Shown here: positions 62,926 through 64,000 of the stretch, in pieces
How the letters are laid out: each line of letters opens with the position of its first letter
Numbering within the stretch: the stretch's first letter is position 1
Made by a program: the position numbers and the translations under genes
The notes under the pieces: generated by a model
The model's database searches: none
The model's input: the letters and a program-made list of their open reading frames with translations, nothing else
What the model was told of the DNA's origin: nothing
From: Marinobacter vulgaris
GTDB taxonomy: Bacteria > Pseudomonadota > Gammaproteobacteria > Pseudomonadales > Oleiphilaceae
NCBI RefSeq assembly: GCF_003344045.1
Contig: NZ_QFWX01000003.1
Location: 248,001-312,000, forward strand
Reading direction: 5' to 3'
DNA length: 64,000 nt

Positions 62926-63252
62926 TCACCCGAAAATGCTTTCATCCATCTCAAGCATTTTCTGGGCCAGTTTCTCAGCATCAATTTTGTAGGAGCCATT
63001 TTCCAGGGCAGATCGAATCTGCTCGATGCGATCATCATCCATTTCCGGAAAGTTGCCCAGTTTCTGCTCAAGCTGCTTAAGCTCTTTCGCCTGGCTGCTC
63101 AGGTTGACATTTTCACCGCGGGGGCCCTGAGTCTGGGTCTTCGCCTGCTCTGCAACAGAAGCCTGGGTATTCTGGGTACCGGAAGACTTATCGGCCGTGG
63201 TTTTCTGGGTGTTGACCTGGCCTGGGCCTATTCCATTAAAGTCAACTGACAT
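62926..63252 (-). CDS. flgM: anti-sigma-28 factor FlgM
   Basis: Binds and holds back the flagellar sigma factor FliA until the hook is finished, and is then exported. The 108-residue protein has a polar, flexible N-terminus and the conserved C-terminal inhibitor region (ENVNLSSQAKELKQLEQKLG and SYKIDAEKLAQKMLEMDESIFG). It lies between flgA and flgN. A sigma-28 promoter stands about 60 bases upstream, so flgM is under feedback from the sigma factor it inhibits. Confidence 0.93.
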   Translation of the reverse strand: MSVDFNGIGPGQVNTQKTTADKSSGTQNTQASVAEQAKTQTQGPRGENVNLSSQAKELKQLEQKLGNFPEMDDDRIEQIRSALENGSYKIDAEKLAQKMLEMDESIFG

Positions 63253-63310
63253 AGGGTTACCTGCTTAGCTGATCAGCCGCATTGGGCGGCTCCACGAGTT
63301 TCATACCTAT

Positions 63311-63337
63311 CTAACGGCATGGCTTTACATTTCTTTA
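63311..63337 (-). promoter_or_regulatory. sigma-28 (FliA) promoter of flgM
   Basis: On the minus strand TAAA (63337-63334), 15 bases, then GCCGTTAG (63318-63311) matches TAAA-N15-GCCGATAA at ten of twelve fixed bases. The start point would be near 63304, about 50 bases before the flgM ATG. Confidence 0.75.
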
Positions 63338-63376
63338 GCAAATTTTTACATACATGATATTACAAACCTGTCATCC

Positions 63377-63410
63377 GGCCGTTGGCGGCAAAAGTTTGCC
63401 GCCAACGGCC
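63377..63410. repeat. 34-bp perfect palindrome between flgA and flgM
   Basis: A 16-base arm (GGCCGTTGGCGGCAAA) is repeated inverted with a two-base centre. It lies 23 bases after the flgA stop. No T-run follows, so it is either a factor-assisted terminator or a protein or RNA structure site. Confidence 0.7.
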
Positions 63411-63433
63411 AATGAATTCCCAGGTGGCGGCCA

Positions 63434-64000
63434 TCACATGGGAATCTCCACATGGCCAGGCGCTGTTACACGAGCCCGGATCGTGCGGGACGACGACAGG
63501 TTTTCCACCAGAACCTGCTCGCCGATGCCACCGCTGGCCAGCGCCTTGCCGCGGGAATTTACCGAAAAATTGCCGCTACGGGCACTGATAATAACATGAT
63601 CTCCCCGCTCTATTGCCGCAGGGGTGAGCAGCAGATCAGGCGTGAATACGGTGCCGGCATTCACTCCCCGCCGCATTTCCATCCCCACAAGCTGGTCCTC
63701 TCGGGTAACAGCGCCGCGCCTTATGGAGTTGACGACTACGGAGTCCGTGCTCAATGCGCTTTCCGTTAACCGTTCGCCTCTGCTCAGTGGCCGTGCAGCG
63801 ACGATAGCGTCTCCGGTTATGGTGATGGAAACCGGGAGGAACATACGCCAGGGTCGTGAGCCCTCACAGGAAACCAGTAGTGACGGCTGTGTTGTCTTCC
63901 AGGGATCACCGCTAAACGAGACGTCCAGCGGATTTTCGCAGGTGGCGAGGGAAAGACGGGCATCCAGTTTGCCACTATCGTAAACAACGGAGAACCCGTC
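63434..64000 (-). CDS. flgA: flagellar basal body P-ring chaperone FlgA, 5' end outside the window
   Basis: Periplasmic chaperone for P-ring assembly. The frame stays open from the stop at 63434 to the window edge. The visible part shows the FlgA pattern GKLDARLSLATCENPLDV then SLLVSCEGSRPWRMFLPVSI, followed by a SAF-type C-terminal domain (VAARPLSRGERLTESAL, RRGVNAGTVFTPDLL, VLVENLSSSRTIRARV). The N-terminus and signal peptide lie outside. Downstream, flgM and flgN follow in the standard flgAMN order. Confidence 0.93.
   Translation of the reverse strand, partial: DGFSVVYDSGKLDARLSLATCENPLDVSFSGDPWKTTQPSLLVSCEGSRPWRMFLPVSITITGDAIVAARPLSRGERLTESALSTDSVVVNSIRRGAVTREDQLVGMEMRRGVNAGTVFTPDLLLTPAAIERGDHVIISARSGNFSVNSRGKALASGGIGEQVLVENLSSSRTIRARVTAPGHVEIPM

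Overview
The window is a continuous piece of a gammaproteobacterial chromosome with a GC-rich, housekeeping-dense layout. Gene order (ndk-rlmN-pilW-rodZ-ispG-hisS-yfgM-bamB-der; sdhCDAB-sucAB-lpd-sucCD beside a divergent gltA; trpS-scpA-scpB-rluB; smc-zipA-ligA) and the protein sequences point to a marine Pseudomonas relative, most likely Marinobacter or a close neighbour. The genus is an inference from gene order and remembered homologues, not from a search. No rRNA, CRISPR array, transposase, integrase, phage gene or toxin-antitoxin pair was seen.

Layout. 1-10.2 kb: the 3' end of an IscS-type cysteine desulfurase, then the ndk-to-der block (tRNA and rRNA modification, type IV pilus, cell shape, isoprenoids, outer-membrane assembly, ribosome GTPase). 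10.2-16.1 kb, minus strand: a GGDEF-EAL protein, then ackA-pta. 16.2-18.9 kb: a 57-aa membrane protein resembling the cbb3 oxidase subunit CcoM behind a well-placed Anr/FNR box, tRNA-Glu, an SDR-family epimerase, a CbiX-like chelatase, a DUF924 protein and tRNA-Gly. 18.9-25.8 kb is the most accessory-looking part: a methyltransferase-erythromycin esterase fusion, a MOSC protein, the ABC-F ATPase Uup overlapping a cysteine-cluster protein, a universal stress protein with a second Anr-like box, and an unrecognised periplasmic protein. 26-34.8 kb: fadBA, topA, a 3-hydroxyisobutyrate dehydrogenase-like gene and gltA. 35-46.4 kb: a nine-gene TCA-cycle run ending in a strong terminator. 46.5-50.4 kb: trpS-scpA-scpB-rluB. 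50.4-59 kb: a second diguanylate cyclase whose start is unclear, then gntR-smc-zipA-ligA. 59-64 kb, minus strand: a CBS protein, mnmC, a periplasmic cyclophilin, flgN, flgM and the 3' part of flgA.

Themes. Central carbon flow dominates: beta-oxidation (fadBA) and acetate activation or overflow (ackA-pta) meet the TCA cycle (gltA, sdh, suc), with a possible PsrA-like operator before fadBA. Oxygen response appears twice, as TTGAT-type boxes before the CcoM-like gene and before usp, each placed about 41 bp upstream of a plausible start point. Chromosome maintenance is covered by scpAB, smc, topA and ligA, which lie in three places. Flagellar control is visible as a good sigma-28 promoter before flgM.

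The observations most worth following up are the CcoM-like gene with its Anr promoter, the Pcm-Ere fusion, the Uup/cysteine-cluster pair and the diguanylate cyclase reading frame with no canonical start. All are predictions from reading alone.
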